Shown in pieces: positions 8,341 through 16,174 of a stretch of DNA of 64,000 nt. Every line of letters begins with the position of its first letter. Positions within the stretch are counted from its first letter, which is position 1. The DNA comes from Tunturiibacter empetritectus (lineage in GTDB: Bacteria; Acidobacteriota; Terriglobia; Terriglobales; Acidobacteriaceae): positions 62,001 through 126,000 of the forward strand of contig NZ_JACHDZ010000001.1 of NCBI RefSeq assembly GCF_014201375.1, given 5' to 3'. The notes under the pieces were generated by a model, which worked only from the letters and a program-made list of their open reading frames with translations, was not told the origin of the DNA and did not search any database. Made by a program: the position numbers and the translations under genes.

Positions 8341-8757
8341 TTATTCGCCCGCGCTGCCACCGTGGGCTCCGCCTTCGCCACCGCTGCTGCTGTGGCTTCC
8401 GCCTTCGGAGAAGGAGCGGCCGAAGCCTCCGCGGGTGGTGACGCCAGAGCGGTTGGCGTAGCTGCGACCGGAGATGGGAGCGTATCCTCCTCCGCCGGCT
8501 ACGCTGCCGAGGCCATAGCCTCCCCAGCCGCCGTAGTAGTAGCGATAAGGGATGAGGATTGGGAGGAAGCCGCCATGGCCATCGGGACGTTGCTGCACGC
8601 CCTGCTGATTGGCGGGGAGATTGGCGCAGAGGCTGTCGTCGACGACGTGGTTGTTCTCGTCGACGCAGCGCTGCATCTCGGGCTTTTGGCAGCCGGTGAG
8701 CATGGAGAGGGCGGCTGCAGCTAGAAGTGGAGCGGCGACTTGGGTTGAGCGGCGCAT
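8341..8757 (-). CDS. YgiB-like lipoprotein with Gly/Ser-rich tail
   Basis: A 138-residue lipoprotein. The signal ends in a lipobox (LSMLTGC, Cys near residue 22), followed by a short Cys-containing domain (MQRCVDENNHVVDDSLC) and a tail very rich in Gly, Ser and Tyr. It precedes the YgiC-like ligase in an apparent operon. E. coli YgiB (DUF1190) is likewise a Cys-bearing lipoprotein with a Gly-rich end next to ygiC, so the pairing is conserved even though primary similarity is low. Function is unknown; an envelope role of the pair is an inference. Confidence 0.72.
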   Translation of the reverse strand: MRRSTQVAAPLLAAAALSMLTGCQKPEMQRCVDENNHVVDDSLCANLPANQQGVQQRPDGHGGFLPILIPYRYYYGGWGGYGLGSVAGGGGYAPISGRSYANRSGVTTRGGFGRSFSEGGSHSSSGGEGGAHGGSAGE

Positions 8758-8913
8758 CGTGAGTGGTGGCTTGTTGTTGAAAGATTAGCAGGCGGCTCCT
8801 TCGATTTCGGGACGATTTTTATGTCGAGACTGCGGCCACTGTTTGCCGGTGACGAAGATGCCGTCTTAGACTGGCTCGGGCGGAGCGGAGAAGACGCGGC
8901 TGGGGGTTTTGGG

Positions 8914-10119
8914 ATGACCGACGCACTCAACAAGGGACGGGTTGCAGATTTGCATGGGACGATGAATGGTTATGTCGAACGCGGAGATATTCCGGGTATC
9001 GTTACGCTGATTGCTTGCGGTGAGGAGATTTATGTCGATGTGATGGGCAGGATGACTGTCGATGGAACGAAGCCGATGCGGCGCGACACGATCTTCCGGA
9101 TTGCGTCGATCACGAAGCCGATTGCTGCGGCCGCAACTATGATTCTGGTCGATGACGGCAAGCTTCGGTTGGAGGACTCGGTGGAGCGGTGGCTGCCTGA
9201 GCTTGCGAATCGCAGGGTGCTCCGCCGCATGGATTCACAGCCCGACGACACGGTTCCTGCGACGCGGTCGATCACGGTGCACGATGTGTTGAACTTCGCC
9301 TTCGGCTTTGGCAGCGTGATGGCGAGGCCGGGAACCTATTGGATTCAGGAGTTGATTCGCGATGGTCATCTTGGTGGCGATGGGCCGCCGCGTCCGTCGC
9401 TGACTCCCGGCACGGACGAGTGGATGCGCAGGCTCGGGGAGCTGCCGCTGATGTATCAGCCGGGTGAGCGTTGGCTCTACAACACCAGCTGCGATGTGAT
9501 GGGTGTTTTGGTGGCACGCGCCTCGGGGAGGTCGTTCGGAACGTTTCTGCGCGAGCGGCTGTTCGATCCGCTGGGCATGAAGGACACGGCGTTCAGCGTT
9601 CCCGCGTCGAAGCTCGATCGGTTGCCGGGTGTGTATCTGTTCAATCACGAGAGCAAGAAGCTGGAGGAGTTCGACAGTACGCAGGACAGTGAATATAGCC
9701 GGGCGCCTGCGTTTGAATCGGGTGCTGGTGGGCTTGTATCGACGGTGGACGACTACTACGCCTTCTGCCGGATGATGTTGAACAAGGGCGTGTGGGGTCG
9801 AGAACGTGTGCTGACGGAGGCGTCCGTTGAGGCGATGACGAGAGATCAACTTACGCCGCAACAGAGAGAGGGCGCGGAGTTGTTCTTCGGCAATCACAGC
9901 AGTTGGGGCTTTGGGATGTCGGTAGAACTTCAACGTGAGAAGCCGTGGATGGTGCCGGGGAGATTCGGTTGGGACGGAGGCTTTGGGACTTCGGCTTATT
10001 CGGATCCGGCGAACGACTTTATTGGCATTTTGATGACGCAGCGCATGATGGATTCTTCGGAGCCGCCTGCAGTGTTCGAGGATTTTTGGTCGGGTGCTTA
10101 TCGGGCACTCGAAGCTTGA
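8914..10119 (+). CDS. serine hydrolase of the beta-lactamase / penicillin-binding family
   Basis: A 401-residue member of the class C beta-lactamase-like family (EstB/AmpC fold). The nucleophile motif is Ser65-Ile-Thr-Lys68 (RIASITKPI), the general base motif is Tyr189-Asn (WLYNTSCDVMG), and GWDGGFG near the C-terminus takes the place of the Lys/His-Thr-Gly triad. No signal peptide is visible, so a cytoplasmic esterase or peptidase is more likely than a secreted beta-lactamase. I chose the ATG at 8914, which has a GGGGG stretch upstream; an ATG at 8821 would add 31 unconserved-looking residues. It stands alone, divergent from the ygiB-like gene. Confidence 0.87.
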   Translation: MTDALNKGRVADLHGTMNGYVERGDIPGIVTLIACGEEIYVDVMGRMTVDGTKPMRRDTIFRIASITKPIAAAATMILVDDGKLRLEDSVERWLPELANRRVLRRMDSQPDDTVPATRSITVHDVLNFAFGFGSVMARPGTYWIQELIRDGHLGGDGPPRPSLTPGTDEWMRRLGELPLMYQPGERWLYNTSCDVMGVLVARASGRSFGTFLRERLFDPLGMKDTAFSVPASKLDRLPGVYLFNHESKKLEEFDSTQDSEYSRAPAFESGAGGLVSTVDDYYAFCRMMLNKGVWGRERVLTEASVEAMTRDQLTPQQREGAELFFGNHSSWGFGMSVELQREKPWMVPGRFGWDGGFGTSAYSDPANDFIGILMTQRMMDSSEPPAVFEDFWSGAYRALEA

Positions 10120-10200
10120 TGGGACAGTTGGCTATTCGGCCCTGACACAGCTTTGATTTCGAAGATAGTCGGCCATTCGAATGCAGAAGACGAACGCCCC

Positions 10201-10400
10201 GAAAATAAATCTCAAAAAGCTGGCGTATTTTTCAGAGCCGGAAAAGTCGTTGCCTAAACACCACGTTTACACCACAACTCACCACAAACCCACCACGATT
10301 TCACCACCAGAAAACACCGCAAAATCGTAAAACCCCCTTGAAAAACCAGCTTTTCCCCACACCTGACTTTTTTTTGCAAATTCCGGCGCTCGAAGCTCCA
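10201..10400. repeat. CACCAC-rich intergenic element, copy 1
   Basis: Fills most of the 312-base gap between two convergent genes. Landmarks in order are GAAAATAAATCTCAAAAA, TGGCGTATTT, CACCACGTTTACACCA, several more CACCAC units, and ACCCCCTT-x-AAAAACC. The + strand is nearly free of G over more than 100 bases. The same landmarks in the same order occur on the opposite strand at 46010-46219. Confidence 0.75.
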
Positions 10401-10431
10401 AAAACAAGACCTCGACCGCCGGAGATTTTAG

Positions 10432-11631
10432 TTATTTGGCGTGTTCGGCGAAGAAGGTTTGGGCGGCGATGAGGCCTTTGCCGAAGGTGAAGTTGGGGGC
10501 GGGGAATTTGGTTTTATGGATGACTTGCTCGAGAGCGCCGAGGATGGCGATGGTGTCCATGTAATCGAAGAAGCCGATGTGGGCGATGCGGAAGAGCTGG
10601 CCCTTCATCTCGCCCTGGCCGTCGGTGACGATGGCTCCGAACTGCGACTTGAGACCTTTGACGAGGGTGCCGGAGTCCGAGCCTTCGGGGGCTACGATGG
10701 CGGTGGCTGCGGCGGCTTCGTTGCCGACAGGGGCGAAGAGCTTGAGGCCGAGTGCGGTGGCTGCGGCGCGGGTCATGGCGGCGCAGGTGATGGCATTGTC
10801 GACCAGTTTGACGCGGCCCGCGGCTAGGTCGCCTTCGGGTTTTCCGGGTGTGGCGGCTTGTGCGGCTATGTAGTTCAAGGCTGCGCCCAGAGCGGCGATG
10901 AGCGCTACTGAGGGAGTATAGGCGGATTCGCCCTTGGCGGCGTTCTTGCGCTCCTTGCGGAGGTCGAAGTAGTAGCGCGGGTTGTAGGTGGCCTCCATGC
11001 GGTCCCAGGCGCGGGCGCTGACGGCGAGGTAGCTGAGGCCGGGGGGAATCATGACGGCTTTTTGCGAGCCGCCGATGAGGACGTCGATGCCCCAGGCGTC
11101 CATGTCGAGGTGCGAGGTGCCGAGGCCGGTGATGCCGTCGACGATGAGGAGTGCCTCTGATTTTTCCTGCTTGAGGAGCTTGGCGATGGCCTCGATGTCG
11201 TGGCGGACGCCGGTGGAGGACTCGGTGGCCTGGACGAAGACGGCGCGTGTTTCGAGGTGGAGATGGGCTTTGATCTCGGCTATGGAAAACGTCTGACCAT
11301 ACGGGGCCGAGACAACGTCGACGTGGCAGCCGAAGGCTTTGGTGATGCCGGTCCAGCGCTCGCCAAACTTGCCGGCGGTCAGCACAAGCACGCGATCTCC
11401 TGGTGACGTCAGGTTCGAGACGGCGGCTTCCATGGCGCCGGAGCCGCTGCTCGAAAGGATGATGACGTCGTTTTTGGTGCCGACGAACTCCTTGAGCTGG
11501 GCGAGGACGCGGGTGTACATGGCGCGGAACTCGGGGGTGCGGTGGTGAATATCGGCCGCAGCCATGGCGAACTGGGCGGCGGGGAGGAGAGGGGTCGGAC
11601 CAGGGGTGAAGAGGCGCGTTTTGCGGATCAT
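10432..11631 (-). CDS. class V aminotransferase (alanine-glyoxylate / serine-pyruvate type)
   Basis: A 399-residue PLP enzyme of the small-subunit alanine:glyoxylate / serine:pyruvate aminotransferase group. The N-terminal FTPGPTPL, the GxxGT-like ILSSSGSGAMEAA phosphate site, the DGITGLG aspartate region and the PLP lysine in IGGSQKAVMIPPGL are all visible. Some enzymes of this group act as phosphoserine or serine aminotransferases in organisms without a classical SerC, and serA lies 3.6 kb away on the same strand, so a role in serine formation is plausible but not proved. The N-terminus and length (family about 380-390) support the start. Confidence 0.9.
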   Translation of the reverse strand: MIRKTRLFTPGPTPLLPAAQFAMAAADIHHRTPEFRAMYTRVLAQLKEFVGTKNDVIILSSSGSGAMEAAVSNLTSPGDRVLVLTAGKFGERWTGITKAFGCHVDVVSAPYGQTFSIAEIKAHLHLETRAVFVQATESSTGVRHDIEAIAKLLKQEKSEALLIVDGITGLGTSHLDMDAWGIDVLIGGSQKAVMIPPGLSYLAVSARAWDRMEATYNPRYYFDLRKERKNAAKGESAYTPSVALIAALGAALNYIAAQAATPGKPEGDLAAGRVKLVDNAITCAAMTRAAATALGLKLFAPVGNEAAAATAIVAPEGSDSGTLVKGLKSQFGAIVTDGQGEMKGQLFRIAHIGFFDYMDTIAILGALEQVIHKTKFPAPNFTFGKGLIAAQTFFAEHAK

Positions 11632-11648
11632 GGGTTTATTGTAGCGGG

Positions 11649-11703
11649 GTCCTGCCGGACGGGCCTCCTGCGCGGAGGGCGGTCACTTCGTGACTTGTAT
11701 ACC
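11649..11703. repeat. inverted-repeat element, copy 3 (left arm only)
   Basis: GTCCTGCCGGACGGGC followed by the GCGGTCACTTCGTGACTTGTATACC block, then the similarity stops. It lies between the aminotransferase start and yqeY. This is a solo left arm of the family described at 6945 and 38334. Confidence 0.8.
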
Positions 11704-11797
11704 TTCTTTCGGTGATGCGGGCGGCTTGGGGCCTCGCGATGCTCGGCGGATGATTGCGTTACTTATAATGAAGGGATTGATTCGATGAGATGAGGGA

Positions 11798-12268
11798 ATG
11801 ATGACGATTGGCGAGAAGATTCAGACGGATATTGTGGTGGCGATGAAGGCGAAGGACGAGCATAAGCTGACGACGCTGCGGATGGTGAAGTCGGCGCTGA
11901 AGAATAAAGAGATCGACAAGCGGGAGAAGCTGACGGATGCGGAGGAGTCACAGATTCTGACGACGCTGATCAAGCAGCGGAGGGAGTCGGTGGAGTCGTT
12001 TACCAAGGGCGGACGGCCGGAGCTGGCGGAGAAGGAGCAGGCGGAGATTGGGATGATCGAAGGGTATCTGCCGCAGGCCGCGGGTGAGGATGTGATTCGC
12101 GGGGTGGTGCAGGGGGCGATTCATACGATGTCCGAGGGCGGTGCGAAGCCGACACCGAAGGAGATGGGCGCGGTGATGAAGGTGGTGCAGCAGCGGATTT
12201 TGGCGGATGGGCTGAGAGCGGATGGGAAGCTGGTCAGCGAGATCGTGAAGGCGGAGTTGGCGAAGTAG
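11798..12268 (+). CDS. yqeY: GatB/YqeY domain protein
   Basis: A 156-residue protein made only of the YqeY domain, the helical module also found at the C-terminus of GatB, the tRNA-dependent amidotransferase subunit. The N-terminal helical region (LRMVKSALKNKEIDKREKLTDAEE, KQRRESVESF, IGMIEGYLPQ) and the C-terminal tRNA-contacting-type domain (TPKEMGAVMKVVQQRI to KAELAK) are both intact. Stand-alone YqeY has no settled function. Two adjacent ATGs (11798, 11801) share the GATGAGGGA ribosome site. Its last 67 bases are echoed at 12914-12981, beyond a small membrane-protein gene. Confidence 0.92.
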   Translation: MMTIGEKIQTDIVVAMKAKDEHKLTTLRMVKSALKNKEIDKREKLTDAEESQILTTLIKQRRESVESFTKGGRPELAEKEQAEIGMIEGYLPQAAGEDVIRGVVQGAIHTMSEGGAKPTPKEMGAVMKVVQQRILADGLRADGKLVSEIVKAELAK

Positions 12269-12354
12269 TTGCGTGATGCCGGGTGCGACGGCTGGTTGAT
12301 CGCGCGAACGGTACGTAGGCTGGGAAGGTTCATGTCCAGGAGCTTGTTTCTTCG

Positions 12355-12822
12355 ATGTCGTATGCTTCTTTCAAATCAGTTGAATCGGAAGAGATTTTGT
12401 CGCCGCGAATGCCTGCGGCCAAGGCGATGAGAGCTCAGGGGCTTATTGCCTGGTCGAGCCTCTTCTTCGTGCTTCTGCAAAGCATCTGCAGCTTCTTTGT
12501 CGCTCTGGATGGTCTGCGTGTCGTAATTGGAGTAGGGGCTTTGGCCGGCATCACACAGGCCGGGATGACCTGGAACAAAGTCCACACAGACTGGATTCGC
12601 GTTCCCATGATTGCGTTTGCCCTGGTGGGTGCGCTGCTGAACCTGGCGATTCTGCGGCGCGCTCGATATCTCCGCAGACGCCCGTCGTCGCTCTGGCGTC
12701 AAAGGCCTCTGACCCTGCGCAAGATTCGAATGGAACGCGTCCAGTTGGTTTTGTCACTGGTCACGCTGGCACTCATAGCGATTGAAGAGCTGACACACTT
12801 TCATACGTTTCATCGGATGTGA
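12355..12822 (+). CDS. small membrane protein of unknown function, between yqeY and its echo
   Basis: A 155-residue protein with about four hydrophobic segments (residues 29-50, 56-72, 84-100 and 130-147) and an Arg-rich loop between the last two. I do not recognise the family. It lies in the 645-base stretch that separates the true end of yqeY from a displaced copy of that end, so it looks like a passenger gene. No strong ribosome site precedes the ATG. A cytoplasmic-membrane location is the only prediction I can support. Confidence 0.6.
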   Translation: MSYASFKSVESEEILSPRMPAAKAMRAQGLIAWSSLFFVLLQSICSFFVALDGLRVVIGVGALAGITQAGMTWNKVHTDWIRVPMIAFALVGALLNLAILRRARYLRRRPSSLWRQRPLTLRKIRMERVQLVLSLVTLALIAIEELTHFHTFHRM

Positions 12823-12913
12823 TCTTCGTTTTGCGTGCGGGTTGGCGGCTGTATCTTCGCGACCAGTTGAACTTGCGTGGTGCCATGATGGGAGATCTTT
12901 GCGAGGGAGGCCG

Positions 12914-12981
12914 GCGGATGAGCTGCGCGCGGATGGTAGGCTCTGGTGAGCGAGATGGTGAAGGCGGAGCTGGCGAAATAA
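12914..12981 (+). pseudogene. displaced copy of the yqeY 3' end
   Basis: About 68 bases aligning to 12202-12268, the end of yqeY, with roughly 80% identity and a few small indels. The last 13 codons read LVSEMVKAELAK-stop against LVSEIVKAELAK-stop in the gene. Upstream frames are broken by stops. Weaker similarity can be traced a further 30 bases upstream. Confidence 0.85.
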
Positions 12982-13062
12982 TCAGGCGCTTCGAGGGGAG
13001 TTTTCTGGATTGCGTGTCCGCTTCCAGCAGGTGTATATTCCTCGGCCATCGAGGTAACAACT

Positions 13063-13518
13063 ATGCGAAAGATTCTGTGCGCTTTAGTGCTGTTAACGTT
13101 TGCGACGCCGCTGCTGGCTAGTGATCCCTTCGCTGGGACCTGGACGCTCAACTCTGCAAAGACGAAGTATACGACCGGGACTGCACCAAAGAACGTAACG
13201 CTCGTAATTGAGGAGCAGGGGGCCAATCTTCAGGTGACTGGTACTGGCACGACCGGTGATGGCTCGCCGATATCGGTGAAATATACGGTTCCGGTCAAAG
13301 GCGGGGTAGGGACCGTACAGGAGGGCGACTTCGATGGCGTCAGCTCGAAACTGATCAGCTCTCACGTTCGCCACAATACCTTCATGAAAGACGGGAAAGA
13401 GATCAGGACACGTCATGCCGTCGTTTCGGAAGACGGGAAGACGCTTTCGACCACCGTCAAGGGAACTGGCGCGGACGGGAAGCCGGTGGCCGGGGTGGAC
13501 GTTTACGACAAACAGTAG
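13063..13518 (+). CDS. exported hypothetical protein, beta-rich
   Basis: A 151-residue protein with a Sec signal (MRKILCALVLLTFATPLLA, cleavage near residue 19). The mature part starts DPFAGTWTLNSAKTKY, a motif I associate with a group of small acidobacterial secreted beta-barrel-like proteins, and alternates short strands with Gly/Thr turns (lipocalin-like pattern). Function unknown; a small-ligand-binding or quality-control role would be guesswork. It ends ahead of a strong bidirectional hairpin and faces the TonB receptor gene. Confidence 0.7.
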   Translation: MRKILCALVLLTFATPLLASDPFAGTWTLNSAKTKYTTGTAPKNVTLVIEEQGANLQVTGTGTTGDGSPISVKYTVPVKGGVGTVQEGDFDGVSSKLISSHVRHNTFMKDGKEIRTRHAVVSEDGKTLSTTVKGTGADGKPVAGVDVYDKQ

Positions 13519-13606
13519 CGTGGCGGTAGACAAGATTTAGCTTCGATTCGCATGAGGAAGATCTTGTAGGGCTAGGTTGACAGCGCGGTTTGCACAGATC
13601 AACAGG

Positions 13607-13645
13607 TTTGGGGTTCCTGAGTGCTGTTTATTCAGGAACCCCAAA
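13607..13645. terminator. bidirectional terminator hairpin
   Basis: TTTGGGGTTCCTGA and TCAGGAACCCCAAA form a perfect 14-bp stem with an 11-base loop. It lies exactly between the stop codons of two convergent genes (13518 and 13656), and short T/A flanks suit termination in both directions. Confidence 0.85.
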
Positions 13646-13655
13646 TTCGTGTCGG

Positions 13656-15566
13656 CTAATGGCGCGAAGCGGTCCAGTTGAACTCGGTTCCGGCAAGGAT
13701 GGTGCGGCCTTGCAGGGGGACTTGCGGGATCTCCTGATAGCCGGTGTTGCTTAGGTTCAGCAGGCGAAGGTAGGGGCGGAGGTGGCCGGTGTTGCGGGAG
13801 AGGGTGACGTCCCAGAGCGGGTAGGCGGTGTGCTGGGTGCGCTGGACGATGTTGATCTGGGTGCGGGCGTTGATCTGGTGGCCGAGTCTGCCGAAGAGTT
13901 CTCCGGGCAGGGTTCCGTTCCAGGCGAAGATGGCGTTTTGTGCGGCGTAGTTGTAGGCGTACTCGGAGATAAGGTTGGCGGGTGGCGAGGCGGCGTGGGC
14001 GGCGGTGTAGCTGAATTGCAGATTTTGCGTGGTGGTGAGTCGGAGGCGGAGGGTGGTCTCGGCTCCGGTGATGTTGAGGTTCTGGATGTTGACGGCCTGA
14101 TAGGGCTCGGCGAAGGTGAGGGCTGAGGTGGCGAGGGCGAACTTGGAGTAGTCGATGGAGTCTTTTTGCTGGAGGCGGAAGGCGGTTGCGGTGAGGGTGA
14201 GGCGTCCGTTAGTGGGGGTCCAATCGGCGCCTGCTTCGTAGCTCCAGGAGGACTCGGGTTTGAGGTTTGGGTTGCCGATGGTGGTGGGGTCGGCGTAGTA
14301 GAGATCGACGTAGGTGGGGAGGCGGAAGCCGTGGCCGGCGGCGGCGCGGAGTCGCGTGGTGTGGGTGAGTGTGTAGGCGGCGGCGATGCTGGGGGAGAAG
14401 ACATTGCCGTTGCTGGAGAGGAGTTCGTCGCGTGCTCCGATCGACAGGGAGAAGCGGCCTAGGGCGCGGAGATTGAGGTTGGCGTAGCCTGCACCCTGGT
14501 TGCGGGCGTGCTGGCCGAGCGAGTTCGAGTGGATGGAGTCGCCGTCGGCTTCGAGGCCGTAGGAGAGGGTGATGTTGGGGGTGATGGTGTCGGCGCGGCG
14601 GAGGGCGGCTTCGTAGCTGGTGGTGATGTGGTTGTTCTCGTAGATCTGGGGCTGGTCGGCGAAGAGGACGAAGAGGTCGGAGTGGCGGCGGTAGCCGAAG
14701 CTGGCGGCGGTGCGTGCCCCGAGCTGCTGCTGGATGCTGGCGAACCAGCCTTTGGTGCGCTCCTGGGAGTCGTATGGGCCGTAGAAGAGGTTGGCGCCGT
14801 AGGGGCGGTCGCTGGTGGCGAGGAGGATGTCGGTTGTGCCGGGTTTGAGGGTGAGCCAGGTCTCGGAGGCGAGGGCGTTGCTGCTGTAGTTGCGGTCGGG
14901 GATGAAGCCGTCGGAGGTGTCACGGCTGCCGGTGAGCTGCTCACTGAGGGGGCCGTGGGCGTAGGAGACGCGGAGGTGCTGCTCGATGGAGTAGAAGCTG
15001 CCTGCTCCTGCGCTGGCGACGATGGTGACGCCGGGGGCGGGCGGCTGGGTGAGGAGGTTGACGGCGCCGCCGATGGCGTCGGAGCCGTAAAACGTCGATC
15101 CCGATCCGTGGAGGATGTCGATTCTGGTGACGGCGTCGAGGGGGATGGGGAGGTCGAGGTTGAGGTGGCCGGTTTCGGGGTCGTTGATGCGGAGGCCGTT
15201 GAGGAGGATGAGAGACTGCTCGAAGGTGGTGCCGCGGAGGGAGAGGTCGGCCTGGACGCCGTTGGCTGCGCGGGCCTGCAGGTTGAGGGAGGGATCCTGA
15301 CGGAGGAGGTCTACTACGGAGTTTGAGACGAGGGGCTGGTCGCGGGGCGAGAGGAGGTTGACGGAGCGGTCGCTTTCGGCGAGTGGGAGGGGCTCGAGGG
15401 TGGTGGTGACGGTGATGCTTTCGGCGGTGGTCGGGATGGATGCGGGCTTCTGCGGATTGGCGGTGGATGATTGAGGGGATGGCTGCTGGGAGAGGGCTGT
15501 GCCGACGCAGAAGATTACAGCCAGTAGATTTCGCTTCACATATCTTTTCAGTTGGTGCGCGGGCAT
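13656..15566 (-). CDS. TonB-dependent outer membrane receptor (BtuB/CirA-like)
   Basis: A 636-residue outer membrane receptor. After an N-terminal signal, a TonB-box-like SITVTTT stretch (about 50-56) leads into a plug domain (DLLRQDPSLNLQARAANGVQADLSLRGT, GLRINDPETGHLNLDLPI, ILHGSGSTFYGSDAIGGAVNLLTQ) and a 22-strand barrel ending in an aromatic-poor strand. The plug resembles BtuB and siderophore receptors; no cobalamin riboswitch is visible upstream, so vitamin B12 cannot be asserted as substrate. A MarR-type regulator is divergently transcribed and may control it. A TonB-type protein sits at 29978. Confidence 0.9.
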   Translation of the reverse strand: MPAHQLKRYVKRNLLAVIFCVGTALSQQPSPQSSTANPQKPASIPTTAESITVTTTLEPLPLAESDRSVNLLSPRDQPLVSNSVVDLLRQDPSLNLQARAANGVQADLSLRGTTFEQSLILLNGLRINDPETGHLNLDLPIPLDAVTRIDILHGSGSTFYGSDAIGGAVNLLTQPPAPGVTIVASAGAGSFYSIEQHLRVSYAHGPLSEQLTGSRDTSDGFIPDRNYSSNALASETWLTLKPGTTDILLATSDRPYGANLFYGPYDSQERTKGWFASIQQQLGARTAASFGYRRHSDLFVLFADQPQIYENNHITTSYEAALRRADTITPNITLSYGLEADGDSIHSNSLGQHARNQGAGYANLNLRALGRFSLSIGARDELLSSNGNVFSPSIAAAYTLTHTTRLRAAAGHGFRLPTYVDLYYADPTTIGNPNLKPESSWSYEAGADWTPTNGRLTLTATAFRLQQKDSIDYSKFALATSALTFAEPYQAVNIQNLNITGAETTLRLRLTTTQNLQFSYTAAHAASPPANLISEYAYNYAAQNAIFAWNGTLPGELFGRLGHQINARTQINIVQRTQHTAYPLWDVTLSRNTGHLRPYLRLLNLSNTGYQEIPQVPLQGRTILAGTEFNWTASRH

Positions 15567-15686
15567 GAGTCCATCATCGCCGGTGCGCGAGCGGAGTGAA
15601 AAGTAGTTTTGTCCTTATCTAAACAATTGATCCGGTAAACCATATATGCTGGTTGCGCTGCTTTTGATTGACGGTGAGGAGATCAG

Positions 15687-16148
15687 GTGAGAATTGATGC
15701 GTTTTTGAGTCAGAGCCCTGTGGTGCAGACGATTCGTGCCGCTCGCCGGATGGAGTCTGCGGTCAATCAGGTTCTGCGGGGGCACGGCGTCACTCTGTTC
15801 GAGTCGCTGGTGTTGGCGGCGATTCTCTTCGAGAGAACAGGGGAGATACAGCCGTCGCATCTGGCGGAGACGTTTCAGACGACTCGAGGCAATATAAGCC
15901 ACTGCATCTCGTCGCTGGAGGCGAAGGGGCTGGTTCGCAGGAAGATGAATGTGGAAGATGCCCGTGCGCTTCGGTTGGTGCTATTGCCTGCGGGGCGGCG
16001 GCGGGCTGTCCGGGTGGCTGGGATTCTGGATGGGATGCAGAGGCGCTTCGAGGACAGGTTTGGGGCGGTGAAGCTAGAGGGAATGATAGGGCAGATGAGT
16101 GCGGTGGAGGAGGTCTGCTCGAGTCTGGCTCGGGCCGCAGAGTTGTGA
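15687..16148 (+). CDS. MarR-family transcriptional regulator
   Basis: A 153-residue winged-helix protein. The recognition region reads QPSHLAETFQTTRGNISHCISSLEAKGLVRRKMNVEDARALRLVLLPAGRR, a standard MarR helix-turn-helix and wing. The start is a GTG at 15687 with GAGGAGATC seven bases upstream. It is divergent from the TonB receptor with only 120 bases between, so control of that receptor or of itself is likely. An AT-rich patch around 15617-15655 (AACAATTGAT) is the best operator candidate. The ligand is not predictable. Confidence 0.85.
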   Translation: MRIDAFLSQSPVVQTIRAARRMESAVNQVLRGHGVTLFESLVLAAILFERTGEIQPSHLAETFQTTRGNISHCISSLEAKGLVRRKMNVEDARALRLVLLPAGRRRAVRVAGILDGMQRRFEDRFGAVKLEGMIGQMSAVEEVCSSLARAAEL

Positions 16149-16174
16149 GGTCACACAAGTGCGATTCGAAGCAG

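Noticed and set aside
15567-15686. Cobalamin riboswitch before the TonB-dependent receptor
   Set aside because: The gap is only 120 bases and shows no B12-box-like or pseudoknot pattern; a MarR regulator fills the regulatory role better.
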